A DNA stretch of 64,000 nucleotides from positions 39,787 through 103,786 of the forward strand of contig CAILKO010000043.1 in assembly GCA_903834835.1 (NCBI GenBank). Direction: 5' to 3'. The notes beneath the pieces were generated by a model that saw nothing but the letters and a program-made list of their open reading frames with translations, did no database searches and had not been told where the DNA came from. Position 1 is the stretch's first letter. Each line of letters begins with the position of its first letter. The stretch is from an uncultured Pseudomonadota bacterium. GTDB lineage: Bacteria; Pseudomonadota; Gammaproteobacteria; Burkholderiales; SG8-39. Made by a program: the position numbers and the translations under genes. Positions 53,014 through 61,443 of this stretch are shown here, piece after piece.

Positions 53014-53035
53014 ATGGTAACAAAAACGTTACCAT
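53014..53035. repeat. dispersed palindrome, copy 4
   Basis: ATGGTAAC-N6-GTTACCAT, perfect 8-bp arms, spacer AAAAAC. One compensated base-pair change (A/T to G/C) against copies 2 and 3 keeps the symmetry. It lies between the convergent desaturase and ppk stop codons. Confidence 0.85.
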
Positions 53036-53039
53036 ATAA

Positions 53040-53059
53040 GGCCGGCGACGTCACCGGCC
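53040..53059 (-). terminator. GC-rich hairpin after ppk
   Basis: Inverted repeat GGCCGG (53040-53045) and CCGGCC (53054-53059) around an 8-nt centre. On the minus strand it lies just past the ppk stop and is followed by TTATAT. The T-run is weak, so termination is only likely. Confidence 0.4.
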
Positions 53060-53063
53060 TGCC

Positions 53064-55166
53064 TCAGCCCGGCGTTGCCAGCGTGAGCAGCAGCTCGTCC
53101 TGGACGGCGCGTCGCCGGCTGCGGCGCGGGCTGGCGCGGCTGTAGCCGCCTTCCTCCGCCATGGTCCAGGCCTGGGAGTTGTCCTCGAGATAGGGCTGCA
53201 GACCTTCGCGGATCACCCGCCGCTTGAGAGCGGGATCCAGCACCGGGAAGCAGAGTTCGATGCGGCGGAAGAAGTTCCGCTCCATCCAGTCGGCGCTCGA
53301 GAGGTAGACGGACTCCTCGCCGCCGTTCAGGAAATAGAACACCCTGGAATGTTCGAGGAAGCGACCGACCACTGAACGCACGCGGATGTTCTCCGACAGC
53401 CCCGCGATTCCGGGCTTCAGGGCGCACACGCCGCGCACGATGAGATCGATGCGCACGCCGGCCTGGGACGCCGCATAGAGTTCCTGGATGATGCGCGTTT
53501 CGTGCAGCGAGTTCATCTTGGCGATGATGCGCGCGGGCTCGCCGTCGGCGGCGCGCCTGGCTTCGGCGCGCACGGCGGCGATCATCCTGCGGTGCAGCGT
53601 GAACGGCGCCTGCCAGATGTGGCGCAGCTTGGCCACCTTGCCGAGACCGGTGAGCTGCTTGAATACCTCGTTTACATCCGCGCAGAGCTCGTCATTCGCG
53701 GTACACAGACCGAAGTCGGTGTAGAGGCGGGCGGTGCCGGGGTTGTAGTTGCCGGTGGCAAGGTGGGCATAGCGCTTGAGCATGGTGCGCGGACCGGTGC
53801 CCGCATCGGCGTTTTTCACTTCTTCGCGACGGATCACCAGACACATCTTGGCGTGGGTCTTGTGGCCCACGACGCCGTACACGACGTGGGCGCCGACCTC
53901 CTCCAGGCGCGCCGCCCAGTTGAGGTTCACTTCCTCGTCGAAGCGCGCCATGAGTTCGACCACAACGGTGACTTCCTTGCCGCGGCGCGCTGCGTCGATC
54001 AGGATTTCCATCATCTCGGAGTCGGTGCCGGTCCGGTAGACGGTCTGCTTGATTGCGACCACTTTGGGGTCGGCCGCGCTGGTGCGGATGAAGTCGATCA
54101 CCGGCATGAAGGACTGGAACGGGTGGTGCAGCAGCACGTCCTGTCGCTTGAGCAGTTCGAAGATGTCGTCCTCGTCGTCAAGCGGCGCTGGAACGCCCGG
54201 GACGAAGGTCTGAAATTTCAGGTCCGGACGATCGACCTGGTCAGGCACTTCGCGCAGCCGGTACAGGTTCACCGGTCCGTCGACGCGGTACACATCCTCC
54301 GCGGCGAGGCCGAACTGCTGCTGCAGGAAGTCGATCATCTCGGGCGAGCAGTTGTCGGACACCTCCAGGCGGACCGCATCGCCGAAATGCCGATGCAGAA
54401 GCTCGCCCTGTACCGCGATGCGCAGGTTCTTGATCTCTTCCTCGTCGACGAAGAGATCGGAGTTGCGCGTGACGCGGAACTGGTAGCTGCCGCGCACCGT
54501 CATCCCGGCGAAGAGTTCGCCCACGTGCGCATGCAGCACGGAGGACAGGAACACGAATTCGTAGTCGCTGCGCGAAACCTCCGCGGGCAGCAGGATGAGG
54601 CGCGGCAGCACGCGCGGCGCCTGCACGATGGCGGCGCGCGAACTGCGACCGAAGGCATCCTTGCCTTCCAGTTCGACCGCGAAGTTGAGGCTCTTGTTGA
54701 ACACGCGCGGAAACGGATGCGAGGGGTCGAGGCCGATCGGCGTCAGCACAGGCAGCACGTCGCGCACGAAATACTCGCGGATCCACTGTTGTTGCGCGGG
54801 CGTCCATTCGGCGCGCGGCGGAAAGCGGATTTCCTCGGCCCTGAGCCCCGGCAGGATCACCTCGTTCAGCAGCTTGTACTGCTCGGCGACAAGGGCCTGT
54901 GCGGCGCGCGTGACCTGGGCGTAGGTTTCCGCAGGCGTGCGGCCATCCAGGCCGGTCTTGGTGATGCGCTGGCGCATCTGCTCCTTGAGGCCCGCGACCC
55001 GGATTTCGAAGAATTCGTCCAGATTGGACGACACGATGGTCACGAAGCGCAGGCGCTCGAGCAGCGGGACCGCATCGTCGGCGGCCTGTGCGAGCACCCG
55101 GCGGTTGAATTCGAGCAGCGCGAGTTCGCGGTTCAGGAACTGCGCGGAAGTGGCTTTACGGTTCAT
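53064..55166 (-). CDS. ppk: polyphosphate kinase 1
   Basis: A 700-residue enzyme that builds polyphosphate from ATP. Family marks: FLNRELALLEFNRRVL and SSNLDEFFEIRVAG in the N-domain, HPFQSFMPVIDFI, and the catalytic histidine segments GHKTHAKMCLVIRR and HLATGNYNPGTARLYTDFG. The ATG at 55166 fits the family start; the frame is open to 55280 without similarity. A Pho-type promoter with TATAAA as -10 lies upstream, so the gene is probably induced in phosphate starvation. It is divergent from ppx. Confidence 0.95.
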   Translation of the reverse strand: MNRKATSAQFLNRELALLEFNRRVLAQAADDAVPLLERLRFVTIVSSNLDEFFEIRVAGLKEQMRQRITKTGLDGRTPAETYAQVTRAAQALVAEQYKLLNEVILPGLRAEEIRFPPRAEWTPAQQQWIREYFVRDVLPVLTPIGLDPSHPFPRVFNKSLNFAVELEGKDAFGRSSRAAIVQAPRVLPRLILLPAEVSRSDYEFVFLSSVLHAHVGELFAGMTVRGSYQFRVTRNSDLFVDEEEIKNLRIAVQGELLHRHFGDAVRLEVSDNCSPEMIDFLQQQFGLAAEDVYRVDGPVNLYRLREVPDQVDRPDLKFQTFVPGVPAPLDDEDDIFELLKRQDVLLHHPFQSFMPVIDFIRTSAADPKVVAIKQTVYRTGTDSEMMEILIDAARRGKEVTVVVELMARFDEEVNLNWAARLEEVGAHVVYGVVGHKTHAKMCLVIRREEVKNADAGTGPRTMLKRYAHLATGNYNPGTARLYTDFGLCTANDELCADVNEVFKQLTGLGKVAKLRHIWQAPFTLHRRMIAAVRAEARRAADGEPARIIAKMNSLHETRIIQELYAASQAGVRIDLIVRGVCALKPGIAGLSENIRVRSVVGRFLEHSRVFYFLNGGEESVYLSSADWMERNFFRRIELCFPVLDPALKRRVIREGLQPYLEDNSQAWTMAEEGGYSRASPRRSRRRAVQDELLLTLATPG

Positions 55167-55227
55167 GGATCCGCCGAATTGTCTGCGTTCTCGGGTTGGC
55201 GCGGGGAGTCCGCAGCGTGGACCCCGG

Positions 55228-55261
55228 TTTATATCCGCGTCATGTTGCAGCGATATTGCAC
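55228..55261 (-). promoter_or_regulatory. Pho box and -10 of ppk
   Basis: Minus-strand reading: GTGCAAT-atcg and CTGCAAC-atga (7-mers 55255-55261 and 55244-55250), then 6 nt (CGCGGA), then TATAAA at 55228-55233. Spacing is identical to the other Pho-type promoters in the window. Confidence 0.65.
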
Positions 55262-55398
55262 CGCACGGGGATATTGTCACGGACGGTCCGGGGCAGGCAT
55301 GACTTTGCGCAAGCTTCGTTCGCCGGCGCGTCGCGCAAAGCTCTGTTCCTGATGCGGCGCAAATCGATCGCGGCCGGATCGGCTATCCTTCGCCCACG

Positions 55399-56913
55399 AT
55401 GGCACGACACGACACACTCGCCGCAGTAGACCTCGGCTCGAACAGCTTCCACCTCCAGATCGGCCGGGTGGTGGAAGGCCAGATCTACCCGCTCGACTCG
55501 CTGCGGGAAACTGTCCGCCTTGGCGCGGGGCTGACCGGAGACAAACGGCTCGATCGCGCCAGTCAGGCGCGCGCGCTCGAAGCGCTGCGGCGTTTCCGCG
55601 AACTGCTGCGCGGCTTCCCGCGCGAGGCGGTGCGGGCGGTCGGCACCAATGCCCTGCGCGTGGCGAAGAATTCGCCCCAGTTTCTGCGTGACGCGCGCGA
55701 GGCGCTCGGATTCCCGATCGACGTGATCGCGGGTCGCGAAGAGGCACGGCTGATCTACGTCGGGGTCGCGCATTCGATGCCGCCCGCCACCCATCGCAGG
55801 CTGGTGGTGGATATCGGCGGCGGCTCGACCGAGTGCATCATCGGGACGGGCCTGGAAGCGGAACTCACCGAGAGCCTGTACATGGGATGCGTGAGCTACA
55901 GCCTGCGCTTCTTCGGCGACGGCCGCATCGACAAGGGGCGGTTCAAGGCGGCCGAACTTGCCGCGCGGCAGGAAATCGCCGCGATCGTGCGCCAGTACCG
56001 CAGCGCGGGCTGGCAGGAGGCGGTGGCGTCTTCGGGCACAGCGCGGGCGCTGGAGAATATTCTCCGCGAGAACGGCTTTGCCGAGCATGGCCTCAGCCAC
56101 GAAGGTCTCGAAAAGCTGAAGAGTCTGCTCATCCGGCACGAGGCGGCGCTGGCGGAGCGCATTCCGGGGCTGCGGGCGAACCGGGCGTCGGTCCTGCCAG
56201 GGGGCCTGGCGATCATGCTCGCGCTCATGGAGGAACTGGAAATCGCCCAGATGACGGTGTCGGAGGGCGCGTTGCGGCACGGCCTCCTCTACGATCTGCT
56301 CGGCCGGGTCGAGCATCACGACATGCGCGCGGCGACGGTGGCCGAGTTCGAGCGGCGCTACCACATCGATATGGCGCAGGCCGAGCGGGTCCGCGCGCTG
56401 GCGGCGAGGCTCTATGACGGCATGGTGCCCGAGGGCAGCGAGGACGATCCGGATCGCAGCATGCTGGAATGGGCCGCGCGACTCTCGGAGATCGGACTTT
56501 CGATCGCGCACGCCCAGTACCACAAGCATTCGGCCTACGTGCTGCAGTACGCCGACATGCCCGGGTTTTCGCGCATGGAGCAGCAGCGGCTCGCACGCGT
56601 CGTGCTCGCGCACCGCGGCAAGCTCGGCAAGATCCAGGACGCGGGCCTGGAGGGAAGCGACTGGGTCCTGGTGTTCGCCTTGCGTCTGGCTGCGGCGCTG
56701 CTGCGTCCGCGCACCGATATCCGCATCCCGTTGCAGCGCGTCGCGAGCGACAACGCGGGCTTCCAGATCGACCTGCCGCAGGCGTGGCTCGACAGCAACC
56801 CGCTTACCGCCTTCACGCTCGAATCCGAGGCGGAGCAGTGGTCTGCGATCGGCATGCGCCTCAGCATCGGCGCGCTGTCCGATCGCAAGCTCGCTGCGCT
56901 CGCGCGCGCCTGA
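55399..56913 (+). CDS. ppx: exopolyphosphatase/guanosine pentaphosphate phosphatase family protein
   Basis: A 504-residue Ppx/GppA protein. The ASKHA ATPase-fold motifs are AAVDLGSNSFHLQIGR, AVGTNALR, VVDIGGGSTECIIG and VLPGGLAIMLAL. A C-terminal HD-like helical region follows (RVRALAARLYDGM, then HAQYHKHSAYVLQYAD). It removes terminal phosphates from polyphosphate and may also act on pppGpp. Divergent from ppk, which makes its substrate. I see no Pho box on its own side of the intergenic region. Confidence 0.93.
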   Translation: MARHDTLAAVDLGSNSFHLQIGRVVEGQIYPLDSLRETVRLGAGLTGDKRLDRASQARALEALRRFRELLRGFPREAVRAVGTNALRVAKNSPQFLRDAREALGFPIDVIAGREEARLIYVGVAHSMPPATHRRLVVDIGGGSTECIIGTGLEAELTESLYMGCVSYSLRFFGDGRIDKGRFKAAELAARQEIAAIVRQYRSAGWQEAVASSGTARALENILRENGFAEHGLSHEGLEKLKSLLIRHEAALAERIPGLRANRASVLPGGLAIMLALMEELEIAQMTVSEGALRHGLLYDLLGRVEHHDMRAATVAEFERRYHIDMAQAERVRALAARLYDGMVPEGSEDDPDRSMLEWAARLSEIGLSIAHAQYHKHSAYVLQYADMPGFSRMEQQRLARVVLAHRGKLGKIQDAGLEGSDWVLVFALRLAAALLRPRTDIRIPLQRVASDNAGFQIDLPQAWLDSNPLTAFTLESEAEQWSAIGMRLSIGALSDRKLAALARA

Positions 56914-56932
56914 GCAGCGCGCGCCGGAGGAC

Positions 56933-57394
56933 TCAGAGCAGATCGGGTGCGATGACCGCGCGGACGATCACCTGCTCGGCGCCACCGCGTTCGCGGTCGG
57001 CGAGCCACCACAGGCCGCCCTTGCGCATCGGCCAGTCCAGATCCCGGCCGCCCACCAGGCGCGCGACGACCAGTCCGAGCGTGGGCTGATGGCCCACCAC
57101 GATGGTCAGTCCCTTGCGCCCGGGCCAGCGCACTGTTTCGAGAATGTCATCCACCGAAGCGCCCGGCGCGAGCCGCGCATCGGTCTTGAAATCGAGCCGC
57201 AGCGCTTCTGCCGTCTGGACGGTGCGGCGCGCAGGGCTTGCGACCAGGGTCAGTTTGGAGGGCAGGCGCTGCGTCAGCCAGGCCGCCATGCGTGCGGCAT
57301 GCTTGTGGCCGCGGGCAGTCAGCCGGCGCTCCATGTCCGGATCGCCCTGATCGCCCTCTTCCGCTTCGGCGTGACGCCAGAGTATGAGGTCCAT
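56933..57394 (-). CDS. sixA: phosphohistidine phosphatase SixA
   Basis: A 153-residue histidine phosphatase with the RHG-type motif LILWRHAEAEEG at the N-terminus, ASPARRTVQTAEAL and the second catalytic His in VVGHQPTLG. SixA dephosphorylates phosphohistidine proteins such as the PTS-Ntr component NPr. The ATG at 57394 gives a normal N-terminus; the frame is open to 57502. It converges on ppx and has a Pho-type site upstream, an unusual feature for this gene. Confidence 0.88.
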   Translation of the reverse strand: MDLILWRHAEAEEGDQGDPDMERRLTARGHKHAARMAAWLTQRLPSKLTLVASPARRTVQTAEALRLDFKTDARLAPGASVDDILETVRWPGRKGLTIVVGHQPTLGLVVARLVGGRDLDWPMRKGGLWWLADRERGGAEQVIVRAVIAPDLL

Positions 57395-57465
57395 GTCTGC
57401 TGCTTTCCGCGTATGTGCAGAGGCCGGGCGCTGCGTTGACTGCGGCGGCCGTGTGTCCCGGCGCC

Positions 57466-57500
57466 AGTCTGGCACATTGTCCGTGACAGCATTGTGACGC
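57466..57500 (-). promoter_or_regulatory. Pho box upstream of sixA
   Basis: Minus-strand reading: GCGTCAC-aatg and CTGTCAC-ggac (7-mers 57494-57500 and 57483-57489). The -10 is weak: CAGACT at 57466-57471, one base further than in the other sites. The site overlaps the -35 of the divergent tRNA promoter. Confidence 0.5.
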
Positions 57501-57522
57501 ATGCGCCCGGCTGCGCTAGAAT
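57492..57522 (+). promoter_or_regulatory. probable promoter of the tRNA-Val gene
   Basis: TTGTGA (57492-57497) and TAGAAT (57517-57522) with a 19-bp spacer, about 83 bp before the tRNA. The -10 is good, the spacer long. A GC-rich stretch (GGATCGATCC region, ~57556-57566) lies between. Confidence 0.5.
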
Positions 57523-57611
57523 TCGGTCCGCTGCAGCCGGCTCCTGCCTGCTCCCGGATCGATCCGGGGGGAGGGTGCGATGCAAAGCTTGCAGGCAGTC
57601 CGCAGACCCGC

Positions 57612-57688
57612 AGGCGCGTAGCTCAGTTGGTTAGAGCACTACCTTGACATGGTAGGGGTCGTTGGTTCGAATCCAATCGCGCCTACCA
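57612..57688 (+). tRNA. tRNA-Val (anticodon GAC)
   Basis: 77 nt with encoded CCA. Acceptor stem AGGCGCG pairs with CGCGCCT. The D-arm GCTC-AGTTGGTTA-GAGC is canonical. The anticodon stem CTACC/GGTAG encloses loop TTGACAT, giving anticodon GAC. The T-arm contains GGTTCGAATCC. The 156 bp after it (57689-57844) hold a short inverted repeat (GGTACCC...GGGTACC) and no gene; no integrase or direct att repeat was seen. Confidence 0.96.
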
Positions 57689-57844
57689 AATTCCATACGA
57701 TTTTGCGGCGGTACCCACCCCGGGTACCCAATGTGCGCGGGAATTTGGTGCCTGAATTTCTCCCCCCCCCCGGAGATTTTCAACTCTGAGCTGTCCTGGA
57801 ACGAGGCCAGCCTCGGTGCATTCTCAGCGTCGCCTGTGGAGGAA

Positions 57845-58087
57845 CTATTTTTTCACCGATGCCCGCGCACCTTGCGTGGACTGGCTCGATTGTTCTGTTC
57901 CCTGGTTGGCCTTCATGCTTTCGACTTGTTTGTGCAGAACGAGGATCTGCGCCTGAGTGCCGACGAGTATGGTATTGACTTTTTGATTTGCGGCGAGCCC
58001 CAGTACGAGTGCAAGCAGCGCAACGATGAATCCTGCTGCGATCCACAGGCCATGACGTTCTGGTTCGATGATGTGATTGATGTCCAT
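57845..58087 (-). CDS. small single-pass membrane protein next to the tad genes
   Basis: An 80-residue protein: a short polar N-terminus, one membrane helix (GLWIAAGFIVALLALVLGLAA), then a coiled-coil-like segment (TQAQILVLHKQVESMKANQG) and a Gln/Ser-rich tail. I recognise no family. It follows tadC by 39 bp on the same strand and may be the distal gene of the tad operon, possibly a pilus-assembly accessory. That role is inferred from position alone. Confidence 0.55.
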   Translation of the reverse strand: MDINHIIEPERHGLWIAAGFIVALLALVLGLAANQKVNTILVGTQAQILVLHKQVESMKANQGTEQSSQSTQGARASVKK

Positions 58088-58126
58088 TGCTTGCTCCTAT
58101 ATCAAAGATTGAAAAAAATTGAAAAT

Positions 58127-59086
58127 TCACTGCCCGGAAAACGTCGTGAAGAGGACCCTGTAGATGCTGATGAAAGCGGGTCCCAACAGAACCACAAGAA
58201 ACGCAGGGAGCATGCAGAAGATCAGCGGGAAGAGCAGCTTGACAGGAACCTTAGCCGCAGCCTCCTCTGCACGAAAGCGCCGTTTCTGCCGAAGGGCGTC
58301 CGCGTGCACTCGCAGGGAATCCGCAACGCTTGTGCCGAACCTTTCGGCCTGGACCAGCATCGCGACCAGCGCCTCGGCGTCTTCAAGTCCCATCCGGAGG
58401 GAGAGATTGTGCAGCGCCCGCTCCCGCGACGCGCCAGCGCGCAGTTCCATGCCGACCAGGTGCAGTTCGTCATAGAGCGCTTCGCTGTTCATGCGCAATT
58501 CGTCACTTACCCTGGCTATCGCTGCGTCGAGCCCGAGGCCCGCTTCGACGCATATCCGCATCAGGTCGAGGGCGTCGGGAAAGTTCTCGAACAGTTCGCG
58601 CCGACGGCGTGAAATCAGGTGTGCCAACACTAGGTTTGGAGTGTAGTAGCCTACTGCCGAGAGCCCCAGCAGGAGTAACAGAATCGTCTGTCCCTCCAGC
58701 TGCAATTGGCCGCTTGCCAGGTAAATGGCGGGCAATCCCGGTATGACGAAAGTCAAGAATGTCTTAGTCGCGAAATACATGAGCGGCGCGGAAGTGTTCC
58801 GCAATCCGGCGTTCATGAAGCGGATGCGCAGCGGGGAACTTTCCCACGTCTCTTTCGGCACGGAAAGCTTGGCGAGGGTTGCGGACAGACTGCCCAGCCA
58901 GGCGCGAGCGGCGCGTAGCAATGGAGGCGCACGCCGATTCGCCACTGGGGCGTTTTCGAGCGAGTTCAGCCGTCGCGTTTCGGTCGTGCGCGAAAAATAG
59001 GACACAACAAGAAAGGTCAGCGTCGATATCGCGACGAATATCACCAGGAGGAACAAGCTCAGTGCGGTCGTCATCGTCATGGGCAT
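58127..59086 (-). CDS. tadC: tad pilus inner-membrane platform protein TadC
   Basis: A 319-residue T2SSF-domain protein with N-terminal and C-terminal membrane helices. The core shows NFPDALDLMRICVEAGLGLDAAI and AMLVQAERFGTSVADSLRVHA, both typical of TadC. It forms the inner-membrane platform with TadB on which the pilus is assembled. It lies 9 bp after tadB. Confidence 0.92.
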   Translation of the reverse strand: MPMTMTTALSLFLLVIFVAISTLTFLVVSYFSRTTETRRLNSLENAPVANRRAPPLLRAARAWLGSLSATLAKLSVPKETWESSPLRIRFMNAGLRNTSAPLMYFATKTFLTFVIPGLPAIYLASGQLQLEGQTILLLLLGLSAVGYYTPNLVLAHLISRRRRELFENFPDALDLMRICVEAGLGLDAAIARVSDELRMNSEALYDELHLVGMELRAGASRERALHNLSLRMGLEDAEALVAMLVQAERFGTSVADSLRVHADALRQKRRFRAEEAAAKVPVKLLFPLIFCMLPAFLVVLLGPAFISIYRVLFTTFSGQ

Positions 59087-59095
59087 GGCCGGCTT

Positions 59096-60067
59096 TCAGA
59101 TCCTGATGACCACGATGCGCCACATCCAGAATACGCCGATCAGCATCAGGCAGAGCGCGCCGCCCAGCAAGTGGATGCCGGCGGGATCGGTCCACAGTAC
59201 GCTCATGAACCGCGGGTTGAGAAAGTTGACGATTGCCCCCAGGACGAACGGCAGCAACCCGAGTATCCACGCCGACAATCGTCCTTCGGACGAGAGCACG
59301 CGCACCGCGCCCGCAAGCTTGAACCTGTCACGGATCAGGATTGCGATGCCGCTCAACAGCCCCGCCAGATTCCCGCCCGATTCCCGCTGAATGAGCACGG
59401 CAACAACGAAATAGCGCAAGTCGGTGCTGTCCACCCGCGCAGCAAGGTTGACGAGCGCATCCTGTACCGAGACCCCAAAGTTGATTTCTTCAAAGGTCTT
59501 GCGGTATTCCAACGCAACCTGCGCGGGTCCCTCCTTGGCAACCATGCGCAGCGCGCTCGAAAAGGAGTGACCTGCCTGCAATGCGTGCGCCATCAGATCC
59601 AGTGCGTCCGGCAACTGCTGCGCTATCCTTTGCAGGCGCTGTCGGCCCAGATGCTTGAGGTATGCGAACGGCGCGAGCGCACCGGCCGCCATCATGGCTA
59701 CCGACAACCACGGCGGCGTGCCCAGCGCAAGCGCACTTGCGCCAGCGACGAGCGCAATGGCGCCGCTGCCAGCGAGAAAATCCGCGACTTTCAGCTTTGA
59801 TTCCGCCTGGATCAGGAGCCGGTCGAGAACATGGATTGTTGGCATCGTGAGCAACAGCCGTTCCATGGTGGAAACGCCGCTCAGCAGGCGTCTTCTGAGC
59901 AAGGGCGATTCGATATTCTCGACGCCCGTAGACATCGCTTGAAGCCGCTCTTCCACAAGCCTTGTCTTCGGACTGCCATGAGCGTTCCACAACTGGACCA
60001 TGCCCTCCATGAGCCCCATCACCGCGAGGAACGTGAGAACCACGAAGAGGTAATAGGAAAGATCCAC
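59096..60067 (-). CDS. tadB: tad pilus inner-membrane platform protein TadB
   Basis: A 323-residue T2SSF-domain protein. LPDALDLMAHALQAGHSFSSALRMVA and LIQRESGGNLAGLLSGIAILIRDRFKL are the standard TadB segments. Membrane helices lie near residues 4-20, 110-135, 265-285 and 300-320. Partner of TadC, between tadA and tadC with 8-9 bp gaps. Confidence 0.92.
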   Translation of the reverse strand: MDLSYYLFVVLTFLAVMGLMEGMVQLWNAHGSPKTRLVEERLQAMSTGVENIESPLLRRRLLSGVSTMERLLLTMPTIHVLDRLLIQAESKLKVADFLAGSGAIALVAGASALALGTPPWLSVAMMAAGALAPFAYLKHLGRQRLQRIAQQLPDALDLMAHALQAGHSFSSALRMVAKEGPAQVALEYRKTFEEINFGVSVQDALVNLAARVDSTDLRYFVVAVLIQRESGGNLAGLLSGIAILIRDRFKLAGAVRVLSSEGRLSAWILGLLPFVLGAIVNFLNPRFMSVLWTDPAGIHLLGGALCLMLIGVFWMWRIVVIRI

Positions 60068-60075
60068 AACCAGTC

Positions 60076-61431
60076 CTATTCACTCCCCCGCGCCGGGGAA
60101 AAAATTGAATCCGGCAGCGGCGAGCCGCGCACGCGCAGCCGCTCGCTGAATTTCGGACGGATGCCGGTTGCGCAGAAACTCCCAAGTACCGTCCCATCGC
60201 CGGCTACACCTGTCTGCTCGAAGGAAAAAATTTCCTGCATGGAGATCATGTCACCTTCCATGCCGGTTATCTCCTGAATGCTGACTATCTTGCGCTTTCC
60301 GTCGCTCAGGCGTGCGACCTGGATCACGACCGAGAGGGCTGAAACGATCTGCTGCCGCAGTGTCTTAGGAGGAATGCTCAGACCCGCGATCCCGACCATG
60401 TTTTCCAGGCGCGTGAGGGCGTCGCGAGCGGTGTTCGCATGAACGGTTGTCATTGATCCCTCGTGTCCGGTATTCATCGCCTGCAGCATGTCCAGCACTT
60501 CGGCGCCGCGGACCTCGCCCACAACAATCCGGTCCGGGCGCATGCGCAGGGAGTTCCGGACCAAGGCGCGCTGCGCTACCTCTCCCTTGCCTTCAACGTT
60601 TGGTGGCCGAGTTTCCAGCCTGACGACGTGCGGCTGCTGCAGCTTGAGTTCCGCTGCGTCCTCTATGGTGACAATGCGCTCGTTGTGCGGGATGAACGCA
60701 GACATGATGTTCAGAAGGGTGGTCTTGCCACTTCCGGTACCACCCGAAATAAGAACGTTGGTCTTGCTGCGAACCAGTGCGGCAATGATCTGCGCCATAT
60801 CCCCGGTCAGGGTCCCGAATGTCACAATATCGCTGATGGCGAGCGGGATGGTTGCGAAGCGCCTGATTGACAGGACCGGCCCATCCACCGCCAACGGGGG
60901 AATGACGGCATTTACGCGCGATCCGTCGGGCAGCCTGGCGTCAACCATCGGACTCGACTCATCCACCCGGCGGCCGATCCTCGATACGATCTTCTCGATG
61001 ATCGTCATCAAATGCCGGTCATCGTTGAAATGGATGTCGGTCAATTCAAGTCGTCCGTGTCGTTCAACATACACGTGAGACCAGTTGTTCACGAGAATGT
61101 CCGACACTGTCGGATCCGCCAGAAGCGGCTCGATCGGGCCTAGCCCCATCACCTCGTTCTGAATGGCAAGGATGAGTTGTTGCCGTTCGGCATCGTTGAG
61201 CGGTATTCGCTCGCTGAAAAGTATCTTTTCCACGAGTGACTTGAGTTCCGTGCGGAGCTTTTCCTCCGGCATATGCTCCAGAGCGCCGAGATCGACCAGG
61301 TCTAGAAGTTTCGTGTGTATGCGAGCCTTCAAGACCGCCTGTGCAGGGTCGTAGCGAGTCACGGACGGGCGCACGATTTGCTCCGTGTCGGCTTCGCTGA
61401 TGGTGCTTTCCAGGCGTTCTCTGAGAGACAT
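60076..61431 (-). CDS. tadA: tad pilus assembly ATPase TadA (CpaF)
   Basis: A 451-residue type II/IV secretion ATPase that powers tad pilus extension and retraction. Walker A GGTGSGKTTLLN near residue 235, the Asp box ERIVTIEDAAELKL, His box GHEGSMTTVHAN and Walker B PDRIVVGEVRG are all intact. The N-terminal domain (SDILVNNWSHVYVERHGRLE) is typical of CpaF. It lies 12 bp after the TadZ gene. Confidence 0.95.
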   Translation of the reverse strand: MSLRERLESTISEADTEQIVRPSVTRYDPAQAVLKARIHTKLLDLVDLGALEHMPEEKLRTELKSLVEKILFSERIPLNDAERQQLILAIQNEVMGLGPIEPLLADPTVSDILVNNWSHVYVERHGRLELTDIHFNDDRHLMTIIEKIVSRIGRRVDESSPMVDARLPDGSRVNAVIPPLAVDGPVLSIRRFATIPLAISDIVTFGTLTGDMAQIIAALVRSKTNVLISGGTGSGKTTLLNIMSAFIPHNERIVTIEDAAELKLQQPHVVRLETRPPNVEGKGEVAQRALVRNSLRMRPDRIVVGEVRGAEVLDMLQAMNTGHEGSMTTVHANTARDALTRLENMVGIAGLSIPPKTLRQQIVSALSVVIQVARLSDGKRKIVSIQEITGMEGDMISMQEIFSFEQTGVAGDGTVLGSFCATGIRPKFSERLRVRGSPLPDSIFSPARGSE

Positions 61432-61443
61432 TTGACTCCCCGT

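Noticed and set aside
53502..55352. 616-residue open frame on the plus strand
   Set aside because: Antisense to ppk; no motif.
57700..57740. GGTACCC...GGGTACC repeat as the tRNA terminator
   Set aside because: No T-run follows and the spacing from the tRNA end is not distinctive.
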